This document shows positions 17,203 through 25,750 of a stretch of 64,000 nt of DNA, in pieces. A model generated the notes under the pieces. That model saw nothing but the letters and a program-made list of their open reading frames with translations, was not told the origin of the DNA and searched no databases. Every line of letters begins with the position of its first letter. Position 1 is the stretch's first letter. The position numbers and the translations under genes were made by a program. The stretch is from Fen-183 sp036504335 (GTDB taxonomy: Bacteria; Acidobacteriota; Thermoanaerobaculia; UBA5066), in NCBI GenBank assembly GCA_036504335.1, contig DASXVJ010000020.1, positions 294,008 through 358,007 on the forward strand, written 5' to 3'.

Positions 17203-19686
17203 TCAGTACAGCAGGAACGCGGCCCGGCGCTTCTCGAACTCCATCGCGCCGGCCGCCCACGCGGACGTGATCTCGCCGGCCGTCTCGCCGCGCGTGAAGC
17301 GCGCGAGGGCGGCGGCGTTCACGAGGAGCCGGTTGAATCGGTCGGACTTCCAGTCCTTCGGGTGCAGGTCGCGGAGCGCCGTCGCGGCGTGGAAGCCGAG
17401 CGCGACGGCGTTCAGGGCGTCGCGGTTCACGACCGTGATCCGCACGCCCGAGCAGATCTCCCCCTTGAAGACGGACGAAGAAGGCGTGAAGCGCACGGGC
17501 GTGAAGCGGACGCCGGGGATCCCGCGTGCGTTCAGCGTGGCCGCCACGCGCGGCCCGTCCATCCACGGCGCGCCGAACTGCTCGAAGGGGGTGTCCGTGC
17601 CGCGGCCGACGGACACGTTCGTCGTCTCGAGGAGCCCGACGCCGGGATAGAGCGCGGCCTCCGTCACCGAGCGCAGGTTCGGCGACGGGTTCACCCACGT
17701 CAGGCCCGTCTCGTCGTACCAGAGGTCCCGCGAGTATCCCGCCATCTTCACGACGGTCAGGTCCGCCCCGATCTTCCTTTCGGCGTTGAAGAGGGCGGCA
17801 AGCTCGCCGATCGTCATTCCCGTCCGGATCGGGATGGAGTGATACGCCACGAACGTGAGCGCATCGGCGTCGGCCGGCGGCCCCTCCATCACGTCCGTCC
17901 GGATCGGATTCGGCCGGTCGAGGACGATGACCTTGATCTTCGCCTTCGCCGCTTCCTCGAGGAGGTAGCCGAGCGTCGTGAGGTACGTGTAGAAGCGGCA
18001 GCCCGCGTCCTGCAGGTCCACGACGACGGCGTCGAGACCCGCTAGGTCCTCGGCCCGAGGCCGCCGCGACTCGGGCGTGTCGCCGTAGAGGGAGCGGACG
18101 GGGAGCCCCGTTTTTTCGTCGACCGAGTCGGAGACCTTCTCGTCCAGCGCGCCGCGAATGCCGTGCTCGGGAGAGAAGAGCTTTGAAAGGGTCACACCCG
18201 CGGCCCGAGCCTTCTCCGAGGCGAGCACGTCGATGGAGGATCGGCCGTCGCGCGCCAGACCCGTGTGGTTGGTCAGCAGACCGATGCGCATCCCGGCGAG
18301 CTGTTTGAATGAGTTTTCTTCGAGTGTGTCGATGCCCGGCCGGACCTGCCCCACGACGCGGGCCGGCGCAGCCGCAGCCTCTTTACCACTCGAAGAACGC
18401 GCCGCAGGCGCGGGCGCCGAAGGCGCGCTCGCGCCCTTCGAAGCTTGCGTAGCGGCGCCGATGGCCGCCAGAAGAGCAGTCTCCTCCGAAGCCTTTCGAA
18501 GATCTTCCGGTCTTCTGTCCGTGATTGCCGACGCGACGATCGTCGCGACCTTGCCGCGCAGGTCGCTCACGTTGCCGGATTCGTCGGGGTGGTTGCGGTT
18601 CGTCAGGAGGATGACGAACGTGTCCGTCGCCGGGTCGAGCCACATGGACGTTCCCGTCCAGCCCGTGTGCCCGACGGAGCCGAGCGGGAAGAGGTCGCCG
18701 CGATTCGTGGAGTAGCTCGAGCCGACGTCCCATCCGAGGCCGCGCAGGACGCCGTCGCCGTAGAAACGCGGCCTCATCATCGACGCGACGCCGGCCGGCG
18801 AGAGCACGCCGCCGCCGCCCTTCAGCATCGCGGCGCAGAACCTGGCGAGGTCGTCGGCCGTCGAAAAAAGGCCCGCGTGCCCCGCGACGCCGCCGAGCGC
18901 GTACGCGCGCGGGTCGTGGACGGCGCCGCGCCGGATCTCTCCGTTGATGCGCTCGGTCGGGGCGATGCGGGGGAGAAGTGAGGAAAGAGAAAGAGAAGAG
19001 GATCTCTTAGAAGGTGAAGAGGGGGAGAGAGCGAGAGGCAGGAAGCCTGTCTCCTTCATTCCCAGCGGCTCGAACACGCGTTTCGCCGCGTACTCGTCGA
19101 GGCGCAGCCCACTGACCTTTCCAAGAATCTCTCCAAGGACCTCGTAACCTGCGTCGGAGTAGACGAATTTCGCTCCCGGCGCATTCACGAGCGGCTGCCT
19201 GTATTTCCTTTCAAAGATCTCTTCTCTCGTTCCCCTGTAAAGATCCATCGGGTCGTCGGCGACCAGCCCTGCCCGGTGCGTGAGGAGCTGTTCGATCGTC
19301 ACCTGGTCGCGGGCGCCGCCGCCGGACGCGAACCCGGGGACGTGCTTCGCGACGCGATCCTGCAGCCGGATCTTCCCGTCCTCGACGAGCGTCAGGACAC
19401 TCGTCGCCGTGGCGACGACCTTCGTGAGAGAGGCCATGTCGAAGATGGTGTCCACCGTCATCGGCTCGGGCGCGGGGACGACGGCCCTGTTCCCGTACGC
19501 CTTGCGGTACACGACCTTGCCGTGCCGCCCGACGAGGACGACGGCGCCGGGACATTCCTTCTTCGCGATCGAATCCGTAATGACGGCGTCGAGATTCGCG
19601 AGACGCGCGGCGGACATGCCCGCAGAAGCGGGCGCCACGGACGCGGACAGGGCGGCAGCGGCGGCCAGGACGTGCGCGAGGAGCAT
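17203..19686 (-). CDS. Secreted serine hydrolase (beta-lactamase/PBP-like) fused to NamZ-type exo-beta-N-acetylmuramidase (DUF1343)
   Basis: An 827-residue two-domain protein with signal peptide MLLAHVLAAAAALSASVAP. Domain 1 (about 25-395) is a class C beta-lactamase-like serine hydrolase: SLTK supplies the nucleophile Ser and Lys, YSDAGYEVLG the Tyr motif and GHTGWTGTS the third motif. Domain 2 (about 425-827) is DUF1343/NamZ, which releases terminal N-acetylmuramic acid from peptidoglycan fragments; FSPEHGIRG and VDLQDAGCRFYTYL are its conserved segments. The domains are joined by an Ala/Ser/Pro linker, and several repeat copies lie inside the frame: one gives LSPSSPSKRSSSLSLSS within domain 1, another gives SSSGKEAAA in the linker. 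Fusion would couple peptide or ester cleavage to amino-sugar release in wall recycling. Confidence 0.88.
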   Translation of the reverse strand: MLLAHVLAAAAALSASVAPASAGMSAARLANLDAVITDSIAKKECPGAVVLVGRHGKVVYRKAYGNRAVVPAPEPMTVDTIFDMASLTKVVATATSVLTLVEDGKIRLQDRVAKHVPGFASGGGARDQVTIEQLLTHRAGLVADDPMDLYRGTREEIFERKYRQPLVNAPGAKFVYSDAGYEVLGEILGKVSGLRLDEYAAKRVFEPLGMKETGFLPLALSPSSPSKRSSSLSLSSLLPRIAPTERINGEIRRGAVHDPRAYALGGVAGHAGLFSTADDLARFCAAMLKGGGGVLSPAGVASMMRPRFYGDGVLRGLGWDVGSSYSTNRGDLFPLGSVGHTGWTGTSMWLDPATDTFVILLTNRNHPDESGNVSDLRGKVATIVASAITDRRPEDLRKASEETALLAAIGAATQASKGASAPSAPAPAARSSSGKEAAAAPARVVGQVRPGIDTLEENSFKQLAGMRIGLLTNHTGLARDGRSSIDVLASEKARAAGVTLSKLFSPEHGIRGALDEKVSDSVDEKTGLPVRSLYGDTPESRRPRAEDLAGLDAVVVDLQDAGCRFYTYLTTLGYLLEEAAKAKIKVIVLDRPNPIRTDVMEGPPADADALTFVAYHSIPIRTGMTIGELAALFNAERKIGADLTVVKMAGYSRDLWYDETGLTWVNPSPNLRSVTEAALYPGVGLLETTNVSVGRGTDTPFEQFGAPWMDGPRVAATLNARGIPGVRFTPVRFTPSSSVFKGEICSGVRITVVNRDALNAVALGFHAATALRDLHPKDWKSDRFNRLLVNAAALARFTRGETAGEITSAWAAGAMEFEKRRAAFLLY
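18377..18398 (-). repeat. Dispersed purine-rich repeat, copy 3 (short)
   Basis: Minus-strand GTTCTTCGAGTGG then TAAAGAGGC, matching the core with two or three differences. It encodes SSSGKEA in the linker between the serine hydrolase and NamZ domains. Confidence 0.55.
18483..18507 (-). repeat. Dispersed purine-rich repeat, copy 4 (diverged)
   Basis: Minus-strand AAGATCTTCGAAAGG then CTTCGGAGG. Encodes EDLRKASEE near the end of the serine hydrolase domain. Could be coincidental because only the core matches well. Confidence 0.45.
18971..19030 (+). repeat. Dispersed purine-rich repeat, copy 5 (long)
   Basis: A 25-base purine tract leads into GATCTCTTAGAAGG (19001-19014) and TGAAGAGGGGG. Encodes the Ser/Leu-rich insert LSPSSPSKRSSSLSLSS on the opposite strand in the serine hydrolase-NamZ gene. 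Confidence 0.75.
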
Positions 19687-19862
19687 GCGTCTGAGTCTAG
19701 CCGCCTGCCCGGCGACTCCCTTGAAGCAATCGCATCATGGCCGAAACCGTCTCGCGGGACCAGCATCGCCCCCAACAACGAGATCAGGCTCCCGCGCGCG
19801 CGTCTCAGACTCGCCTGCGGGGCTGGGGCGTTCACGTCATCCACGGGGGATCGGGAGGAACA

Positions 19863-20336
19863 GTGGAAAGCAGCCTGTCTCGTGAGCCGGGTGCCGGCGT
19901 ATCGCGGCGTCGCTGGATCGACGCGTTTCTCGGCACGAGCTTCGTCGCGTGGGCGGCGGCGGTCGTCTACCCGGTCCTCCGCTACCTGACGCCTCTCAAG
20001 GACGGCGGCGGAGCGAACAAGGTCACGCTCACGGACGCGCAGAAGACGGAGCTCGGGAACAACGGGTTCCTCATCGCGCGCCTCGGCACCGACCGGGTCC
20101 TCCTCCTCAAGGACAAGGACCAGAAGCTCCGCGCGATGTCGGCCAAGTGCACGCACGAGGGCTGCACGGTCCAGTTCGTGCCCGCCGACGGCATCGTCTG
20201 GTGCGCCTGCCACAACGGGAAGTTCGCGATGGACGGGCGCGTGATCTCCGGCCCCCCGCCGCGCCCGCTCGCCGCCTTCAACGTGGAGGGCGACCTCAAG
20301 GGCGCCGTCACCGTCTCGCGCGGGAGCGCCGCATGA
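19863..20336 (+). CDS. Rieske [2Fe-2S] subunit of a cytochrome b complex
   Basis: A 157-residue Rieske protein. I chose GTG 19863, with GGGAGGAA just upstream, over ATG 19737. The N-terminus VSRRRWIDAFLGTSF is a twin-arginine-like motif leading into the membrane anchor (WAAAVVYPVLRYL), as in other Rieske proteins. Cluster motifs are CTHEGC (Cys96, His98, with Cys101 for the disulfide) and CACHNGKF (Cys114, His117, with Cys116 for the disulfide). It takes electrons from quinol oxidised by the adjacent cytochrome b and passes them to c-type hemes. Its stop overlaps the cytochrome b-c fusion start (ATGA). Confidence 0.92.
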   Translation: MESSLSREPGAGVSRRRWIDAFLGTSFVAWAAAVVYPVLRYLTPLKDGGGANKVTLTDAQKTELGNNGFLIARLGTDRVLLLKDKDQKLRAMSAKCTHEGCTVQFVPADGIVWCACHNGKFAMDGRVISGPPPRPLAAFNVEGDLKGAVTVSRGSAA

Positions 20337-23311
20337 GCGCCACGCCCGCCCCCCGCAACTTCGCCGTCCGCGCCTGGGAGGCGATCGACGAGCGTTTCCA
20401 GCTCTCCGGCCTCGTCGCCTTCCTCTCGCACAAGGAAGTCCCCGTCGCGCACTCGATCGTCTGGTACTACCTCGGCGGGCTCTCGCTCTTCCTGTTCGTG
20501 GTTCAGATCGGCACGGGAATCCTCCTTCTCATGAACTACCAGGTCGGGGAGAACACGTCCTACGAGTCGATGAAGGTCCTCGTGGGCCGCGTCCCGTTCG
20601 GGTGGCTCATCCGCTCGATCCACTGCTGGTCGGCGCATCTCATGAGCCTCTCGGTCCTCGCGCACCTCTTCAGCGTCCTGTTCGTGAAGGCGTACCGCAA
20701 GCCGCGCGAGCTCACGTGGTACTCGGGCTTCGCGATGCTCGGCCTCGTCCTCGGGTTCGGCTTCTCGGGCTACCTCCTGCCGTGGAACGAGCTGAGCTAC
20801 TTCGCGACGGCCGTCGGCACGGACTCCGTCAAGGCCGTCCCCGTCGTGGGCCCGTGGCTCCTGCGCGTCCTGCGCGGAGGCGAGGAAGTCTCGGTGCAGA
20901 CGCTCTACCGCTTCTTCGCCCTGCACGTCTGCATCCTGCCGCTCGTGATGGCCGGCCTCATCGGCGGCCATCTCCTCTTCATCCAGCGGCAGGGTATGGC
21001 CGAGCCGCTCGAGGCCGGGCACGAGCCGGCGAAGAAGAAGGGCGGGATGCCGTTCTTCCCGAACTTCGCGCTGCGCGACCTGCTCCTGTGGGTCATCGTG
21101 CTGAACGTCCTCGCGCTTCTCGCGGTCGTCCTGCCGTTCGGCCCCGGCATTCCCGGCGCCGAGTGGGAGCTGGGCGAGAAGGCCAACCCGCTCAAGCCCG
21201 CGTACCCCGGCATCAAGCCCGAGTGGTACTTCCTCTGGGTCTACCAGATGCTGAAGGAGTTCCCGGCGCACTTCCTCGGGATGGAGGGGCCGCAGGCCTG
21301 CCTGCTCCTCGCGACCGTCCTCATGGGGATCGCGTTCTTCGTGCCGCTCCTCGACCGCAACGCGGCGAAGGGAAAGCCCAGCCCGCTCTTCACGGACCTC
21401 GGCGTCGCGGGAATCCTCTTCCTCGGGTTCCTGACGCTCAAGGCGTGGGACCTCGGCGTGACGGTCCCGAAGGGCAAGGACCCGACGGCCGATCCCGTCC
21501 TCGCGAACACGATCGCGCGGACGGCCGCCCTGTGGATCCTCGGGATCGGAATCGCGGTGGTCATCCTCCGCCGCCTGAAATGGAAGCACTCCGCGTTCGA
21601 CTTCACGATCGCGGTCCTCCTCCAGGCGGCGCTGAACGGCTTCGCGCATCTCTCGTGGCTCGTCTCCGGCGGGATCGCCCTCGCGGCCCTCGCCGCGATG
21701 GCGATCGCAAGGCGCATGAAGGGTCCCGGGGCGGCCGCCGCGAGCGTCCTCGTTCTCACGGCGCTCCTCGCCCCGCCGGCGCGCGCCGAGGAGAAAGCCG
21801 CGCCTCCCGCGACGGCCTCAGCCGCGCCCGCGGGCCACGTCGCCGAGGCGTCCTGGCCCGCGGACTTCCGCAAGATGTTCGAGGCGGCCGAGAAGGGCGT
21901 TCCCGTCCTCGACGAGAAGGCCCGCGCCCGCTTCCAGGCGCTCCCGACGCACGCGCAGGAGCTGTTCTTCGCGGCCGCGAAGGCCGGAACGCTCTCGGGC
22001 GGGACGCACCTCGCGGCGCTCCTCGCCCTGGACATCGACGACCGCAAGGTCGAGCTCATCCTCGGGGACAACTGCTTCCTCTGCCACTCGAACCCCGACC
22101 TGCCGGACGAGATCCTCTTCCGCAAGAGGGAGAAGACCGATCCGCTCCGCCACCTCGACATCCGCGAAGTCGTCGCGGACGTCCACGTGCGGGGCGGCCT
22201 CATGTGCGCAGGCTGCCACGGCGGCAAGCCGACCGACCTGGAGATGACGGCCGACATCGGAAAGCGCTGGCCTTCGTCCGAGGTCCGCCGCAAGGACCGC
22301 TCGTGGATCCCGGAGTTCTGCGCGCGCTGCCACTCGTCGAGCGAGTTCATGCGGGCGTACAACCCGTCTCTCCCCGTCGACCAGCTCCTGAAATACCGCA
22401 CGTCGAAGCACGGCCAGCTCCTCCTCGAGAAGAAGGACGCGAAGGCCGCGCAGTGCGTGAGCTGCCACGGCGTGCACGGCATCCGCCCGCCCGACAGCAC
22501 GAACTCGCTCGTCTACCGCGAGAACATCCCCGCGACCTGCGGCCGGTGCCACGCGGACGCGGCGTACATGAAGGGGTACACGAAGGACGACGGCGTAACG
22601 CCCCTTCCGACGAACCAGCTCGAGCAGTACAAGAAGAGCGTCCACGGCCTCGCGCTCCTCGTCAAGCACGACGTCGGCGCTCCGGCGTGCAACAGCTGTC
22701 ACGGCAACCACGCGGCTCTTCCGCCGCAGGTGTCGTTCGTCTCGCAGGTCTGCCGCACCTGTCACGCCGCGAACGGCGGCCTTTTCGACGGCAGCCCGCA
22801 CAAGAAGGCGTTCGAGAAGCACGGCTGGCCCGAGTGCGAGACCTGCCACGGAAAGCACGACATCACGCGGCCGACGGACGAGATGCTCTCGGACGACCCG
22901 AAGGGCCTCTGCCACGCCTGCCACGCGAAGTTCGGCGAGCCGAAGTGCGACGAGACGGCGAAGTACTTCTATGCGTCGATCACGACGCTGCGGACGTCGC
23001 ACGAGGCGCTCGGCCACGACGTCGACCGGCTCGCCGAGCGCGGGTTCGACGTCGACGAGCTCCGCTTCCAGTCGAGCGCGGTGAACGACGCGCTGCGCAA
23101 GACGCGCCTCGGAATCCACACCTTCGACCGCAGCGACTTCACGCGCAACTCCGACGCGACCGGGCAGGCCCTCGACGGGCTGAAGAAGGGCGTCGCGAAC
23201 GTATGGAAGGAGTACCGGTTCCGCCGGAACGGCCTCCTCCTCGCGACCGTCCTGATCTCGCTGTTCGGCGTGCTTCTCTATCTCAAGATCCGCGAGGTGG
23301 ATCGCCGATGA
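20333..23311 (+). CDS. Cytochrome b (b6-type) fused to a nine-heme cytochrome c
   Basis: A single 992-residue frame. Residues 1 to about 460 form a complete cytochrome b: heme-ligand His pairs occur as H-x13-H (IHCW to LAHL) and H-x14-H (ALHV to GGHL), the latter spacing typical of cytochrome b6, and the Qo-site PEWY is in KPEWYFLWVYQML. A second hydrophobic stretch ending ALLAPPARAEE leads into the periplasmic part, which carries nine CxxCH sites at residues 581, 625, 663, 708, 736, 786, 807, 835 and 860. A final membrane helix (LLLATVLISLFGVLLYL) anchors the C-terminus. The frame is unbroken, so this is a fusion, not two genes. It would oxidise menaquinol and feed a periplasmic heme wire. 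Both ends overlap neighbours by four bases. Confidence 0.93.
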   Translation: MSATPAPRNFAVRAWEAIDERFQLSGLVAFLSHKEVPVAHSIVWYYLGGLSLFLFVVQIGTGILLLMNYQVGENTSYESMKVLVGRVPFGWLIRSIHCWSAHLMSLSVLAHLFSVLFVKAYRKPRELTWYSGFAMLGLVLGFGFSGYLLPWNELSYFATAVGTDSVKAVPVVGPWLLRVLRGGEEVSVQTLYRFFALHVCILPLVMAGLIGGHLLFIQRQGMAEPLEAGHEPAKKKGGMPFFPNFALRDLLLWVIVLNVLALLAVVLPFGPGIPGAEWELGEKANPLKPAYPGIKPEWYFLWVYQMLKEFPAHFLGMEGPQACLLLATVLMGIAFFVPLLDRNAAKGKPSPLFTDLGVAGILFLGFLTLKAWDLGVTVPKGKDPTADPVLANTIARTAALWILGIGIAVVILRRLKWKHSAFDFTIAVLLQAALNGFAHLSWLVSGGIALAALAAMAIARRMKGPGAAAASVLVLTALLAPPARAEEKAAPPATASAAPAGHVAEASWPADFRKMFEAAEKGVPVLDEKARARFQALPTHAQELFFAAAKAGTLSGGTHLAALLALDIDDRKVELILGDNCFLCHSNPDLPDEILFRKREKTDPLRHLDIREVVADVHVRGGLMCAGCHGGKPTDLEMTADIGKRWPSSEVRRKDRSWIPEFCARCHSSSEFMRAYNPSLPVDQLLKYRTSKHGQLLLEKKDAKAAQCVSCHGVHGIRPPDSTNSLVYRENIPATCGRCHADAAYMKGYTKDDGVTPLPTNQLEQYKKSVHGLALLVKHDVGAPACNSCHGNHAALPPQVSFVSQVCRTCHAANGGLFDGSPHKKAFEKHGWPECETCHGKHDITRPTDEMLSDDPKGLCHACHAKFGEPKCDETAKYFYASITTLRTSHEALGHDVDRLAERGFDVDELRFQSSAVNDALRKTRLGIHTFDRSDFTRNSDATGQALDGLKKGVANVWKEYRFRRNGLLLATVLISLFGVLLYLKIREVDRR

Positions 23312-23778
23312 ACAGGCTCTTCAAGGACAAGGAACACCTGGTCCGGGTCGCGGGGCTCTTCCTCGCGGGGATCGTGGTCTTCGTGGTCGCCCGCGCGATC
23401 CTGGTGCCGAAGGGATTCGGGCAGTACGGGCACTACCGCGGGGGCGCCCTCGCGGACGTGCGCAGCAAGCCCGTCGTCTACGCGGGCCGCGCGGCGTGCG
23501 TCGAGTGCCACACGGACGAGGGCGACCGCTGGAAGGGCGGCAAGCACAAGGGGATCGGCTGCGAGGCCTGCCACGGCGCGCTCGCGAAGCACGCGGCGGA
23601 CCCGTCGGCCCTGAAGCCCGAGAAGCCGGACGCGAAGACCCTCTGCCTGTCGTGCCACGCCGTGAACGTCGCCAAGCCGGCGAAGTTCCCCCAGATCGAT
23701 CCGAAGGCGCACATGGACGGCGGGCTCTGCACGACCTGCCACGACCAGCACGCGCCCGACAAGGAGCCGAAGAAATGA
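23308..23778 (+). CDS. Membrane-anchored tetraheme cytochrome c
   Basis: A 156-residue protein with one N-terminal helix (VAGLFLAGIVVFVVARAIL) and four CxxCH motifs at residues 64, 85, 113 and 141, with extra His residues nearby (GGKHKGIG, KAHMDGG) that could be sixth ligands. The NapC/NrfH or small multiheme c type is possible; it is shorter than NrfH. It starts inside the stop of the cytochrome b-c gene and ends inside the start of the iron-sulfur gene (both ATGA), which argues for a stoichiometric subunit linking the nine-heme domain and the Fe-S subunit or an external acceptor. Confidence 0.9.
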   Translation: MNRLFKDKEHLVRVAGLFLAGIVVFVVARAILVPKGFGQYGHYRGGALADVRSKPVVYAGRAACVECHTDEGDRWKGGKHKGIGCEACHGALAKHAADPSALKPEKPDAKTLCLSCHAVNVAKPAKFPQIDPKAHMDGGLCTTCHDQHAPDKEPKK

Positions 23779-24539
23779 GCCAGGACCGCCGCGAATTCCT
23801 CGCCACGGCCGGCAAGGTCCTCGTGCTGACCGCGCCCGCCGCCGCGTACTGGGACGCCCTCGCCGCGGGCAAGACGGAGCCCGCGGAGCCCGCCTACCGG
23901 ATGGCGGACCACTTCTGGGGAATGGTCGTCGACATCGACAAGTGCATCGGCTGCGGCGGCTGCGTGCGCGCCTGCAAGACCGAGAACAACGTGCCCCCCG
24001 AGCCCTTCTACTTCCGCACGTGGGTCGAGCGTTACCACGTCGACCCGCTCTCGGAGCACCCCGAGGTGGACTCGCTGAACGGCGGGTTCAACGGCTTCCC
24101 GGAAAAGTTCGCGCCCGGCGACAAGGCGAAGAGCTTCTTCGTCCCGAAGCTCTGCAACCAGTGCGCGCACTCCCCGTGCACCCAGGTCTGCCCGGTCGGC
24201 GCGACGTTCGAGAGCCCGGACGGCGCCGTCCTCGTCGACAAGACGTACTGCCTCGGCTGCCGCTACTGCGTCCAGGCCTGCCCGTACGGCTGCCGGTTCA
24301 TCGACCCGCGCACGGAGACGGTCGACAAGTGCAACCTCTGCTATCACCGGATCACGAAGGGCCTCACGACGGCCTGCTGCGAGAACTGCCCGACGGGCGC
24401 CCGCCAGCTCGTCGACCTCAAGGACCCGAAGGACCCGGTCCACGAGTTCCTGAGGACGCACAAGGTGCACGTCCTGAAGCCGCAGATGGCCACCGGGGCC
24501 AAGGTCTTCTACAACGCCCTCGACGGATCGGTGAGGTAG
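23775..24539 (+). CDS. Four-cluster [4Fe-4S] electron-transfer subunit (NrfC/HybA/PsrB-like)
   Basis: A 254-residue ferredoxin-like protein with a twin-arginine-like start (DRREFLATAGKVLVLTAP). Sixteen cysteines are arranged as CIGCGGCVRAC (from residue 57), CNQCAHSPCTQVCP, CLGCRYCVQACP and CNLCYHRITKG with CCENCP, which is the DMSO-reductase-type iron-sulfur subunit pattern carrying four cubane clusters. In NrfC/NrfD and PsrB/PsrC systems this subunit sits on the periplasmic face and exchanges electrons with the quinone-binding NrfD-like partner, which is the next gene, five bases downstream. No molybdopterin catalytic subunit is present. Confidence 0.92.
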   Translation: MSQDRREFLATAGKVLVLTAPAAAYWDALAAGKTEPAEPAYRMADHFWGMVVDIDKCIGCGGCVRACKTENNVPPEPFYFRTWVERYHVDPLSEHPEVDSLNGGFNGFPEKFAPGDKAKSFFVPKLCNQCAHSPCTQVCPVGATFESPDGAVLVDKTYCLGCRYCVQACPYGCRFIDPRTETVDKCNLCYHRITKGLTTACCENCPTGARQLVDLKDPKDPVHEFLRTHKVHVLKPQMATGAKVFYNALDGSVR

Positions 24540-24543
24540 GAAC

Positions 24544-25737
24544 ATGGAAGAAGGCCTTCTCCACGCGGTCCAGGGTTACATGTACCCCAACGAGATCGAG
24601 CTCCAGTGGAGCATCCTGATCGTGCTCTACCCGTTCATCACGGGACTCGTCGCGGGCGCGTTCATCCTCGCGTCGCTCGAGCGCGTCTTCAACGTCGCGG
24701 CCGTCAAGCCGACGTACCGGCTCGCCCTCCTGTCGGCCCTCGCGTTCATGATCGTCGCGCCCCTCCCGCTCCAGCTTCACCTCGGGCACCCGGAGCGGTC
24801 GATCGAGATGTACCTGACGCCGCACACGTCCTCCGCGATGGCGATGTTCGGCTTCGTCTACCTGTGGTACCTCATGGCCGTCCTCGTCCTCGAAATCTGG
24901 CTCGACTACCGAAAGGACATCGTCCTGATGGCGCGGAGCGAGACGGGATGGAAGAAGACGCTCTACAAGGCGCTGAGCCTCGGCGTCGACAACATCAGCG
25001 AGGAGTCCCTCCGGATCGACGACAAGCTCGGGCGGTTCATCACGATCATCGGCATCCCGTCGGCGTTCCTCCTCCACGGATACGTCGGGTTCATCTTCGG
25101 ATCGATCAAGGCGAACCCCTGGTGGTCGAGTCCCGCCATGCCGATCGTCTTCCTCTTCTCGGCCATCGTCTCGGGCATCTCGCTCATCATGCTCATGTAC
25201 ATGGCCCTGTGCGTCCTGAAGGGCGCGCCGGTCGACATGCCCTGCGTGGACACGATCGCGCGCTACCTCTTCTACGCGTTCCTGATCGACTTCTCGATCG
25301 AGCTCATGGACCTGATCCACCGCATCTACGAGGCGGACGAGTCGTTCCAGACGCTGGACTTCATGGTCCACACGCGGCTCTACACGTCGCAGATCCTCAT
25401 CCAGCTCGTCTTCGGCACCATCGTGCCGCTCGGGTTCCTCGCCCTCACGCAGCTCGTGAAGCTCAGCGAGGGCGCGCGCAAGGGGATCTACACGCTGGCG
25501 GGCTGCCTGACGCTCATGGGCATCTTCGCGATGCGCTGGAACGTCGTCATCGGAGGGCAGCTCTTCTCGAAGAGCTTCCTGGGCTACACGACGTACAAGA
25601 TGAACTTCGCGACGAAAGAGGGGCTGCTCCCGGCGATCATCCTGCTCCTTCTCCCGTTCGTGATCCTCTTCGTGCTCGTCAAGGTCCTCCCGCCGTGGGA
25701 AGAGCCGCACGAAGAGGCGAAGGTGGCCGCCGCCTGA
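24544..25737 (+). CDS. NrfD/PsrC-like quinol-binding membrane subunit
   Basis: A 397-residue integral membrane protein with about ten helices. The N-terminal region (YPFITGLVAGAFILASL) and the LQLHLGHPERSIEMYL segment match the NrfD/PsrC family, which oxidises or reduces menaquinol in partnership with a four-cluster Fe-S protein. AGGAAC precedes the ATG. Combined with the upstream Rieske/cytochrome b-c/tetraheme/Fe-S genes, it gives the complex two distinct quinone modules (bc-type and NrfD-type), an arrangement that recalls the modular Cbc complexes of Geobacter and, less closely, alternative complex III. Confidence 0.9.
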   Translation: MEEGLLHAVQGYMYPNEIELQWSILIVLYPFITGLVAGAFILASLERVFNVAAVKPTYRLALLSALAFMIVAPLPLQLHLGHPERSIEMYLTPHTSSAMAMFGFVYLWYLMAVLVLEIWLDYRKDIVLMARSETGWKKTLYKALSLGVDNISEESLRIDDKLGRFITIIGIPSAFLLHGYVGFIFGSIKANPWWSSPAMPIVFLFSAIVSGISLIMLMYMALCVLKGAPVDMPCVDTIARYLFYAFLIDFSIELMDLIHRIYEADESFQTLDFMVHTRLYTSQILIQLVFGTIVPLGFLALTQLVKLSEGARKGIYTLAGCLTLMGIFAMRWNVVIGGQLFSKSFLGYTTYKMNFATKEGLLPAIILLLLPFVILFVLVKVLPPWEEPHEEAKVAAA

Positions 25738-25750
25738 GCCGGAGGCGCTG

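Noticed and set aside
19118..19145. Another possible copy of the dispersed repeat (GAGATTCTTGGAAAGG on the minus strand)
   Set aside because: It encodes LGEILGKVSG, a conserved part of serine hydrolases, so the match is explained by protein conservation.
20333..23311. Two separate genes (cytochrome b and multiheme cytochrome) misread as one
   Set aside because: No stop codon or frameshift occurs between the two parts across the junction at about codon 460; the frame is continuous.
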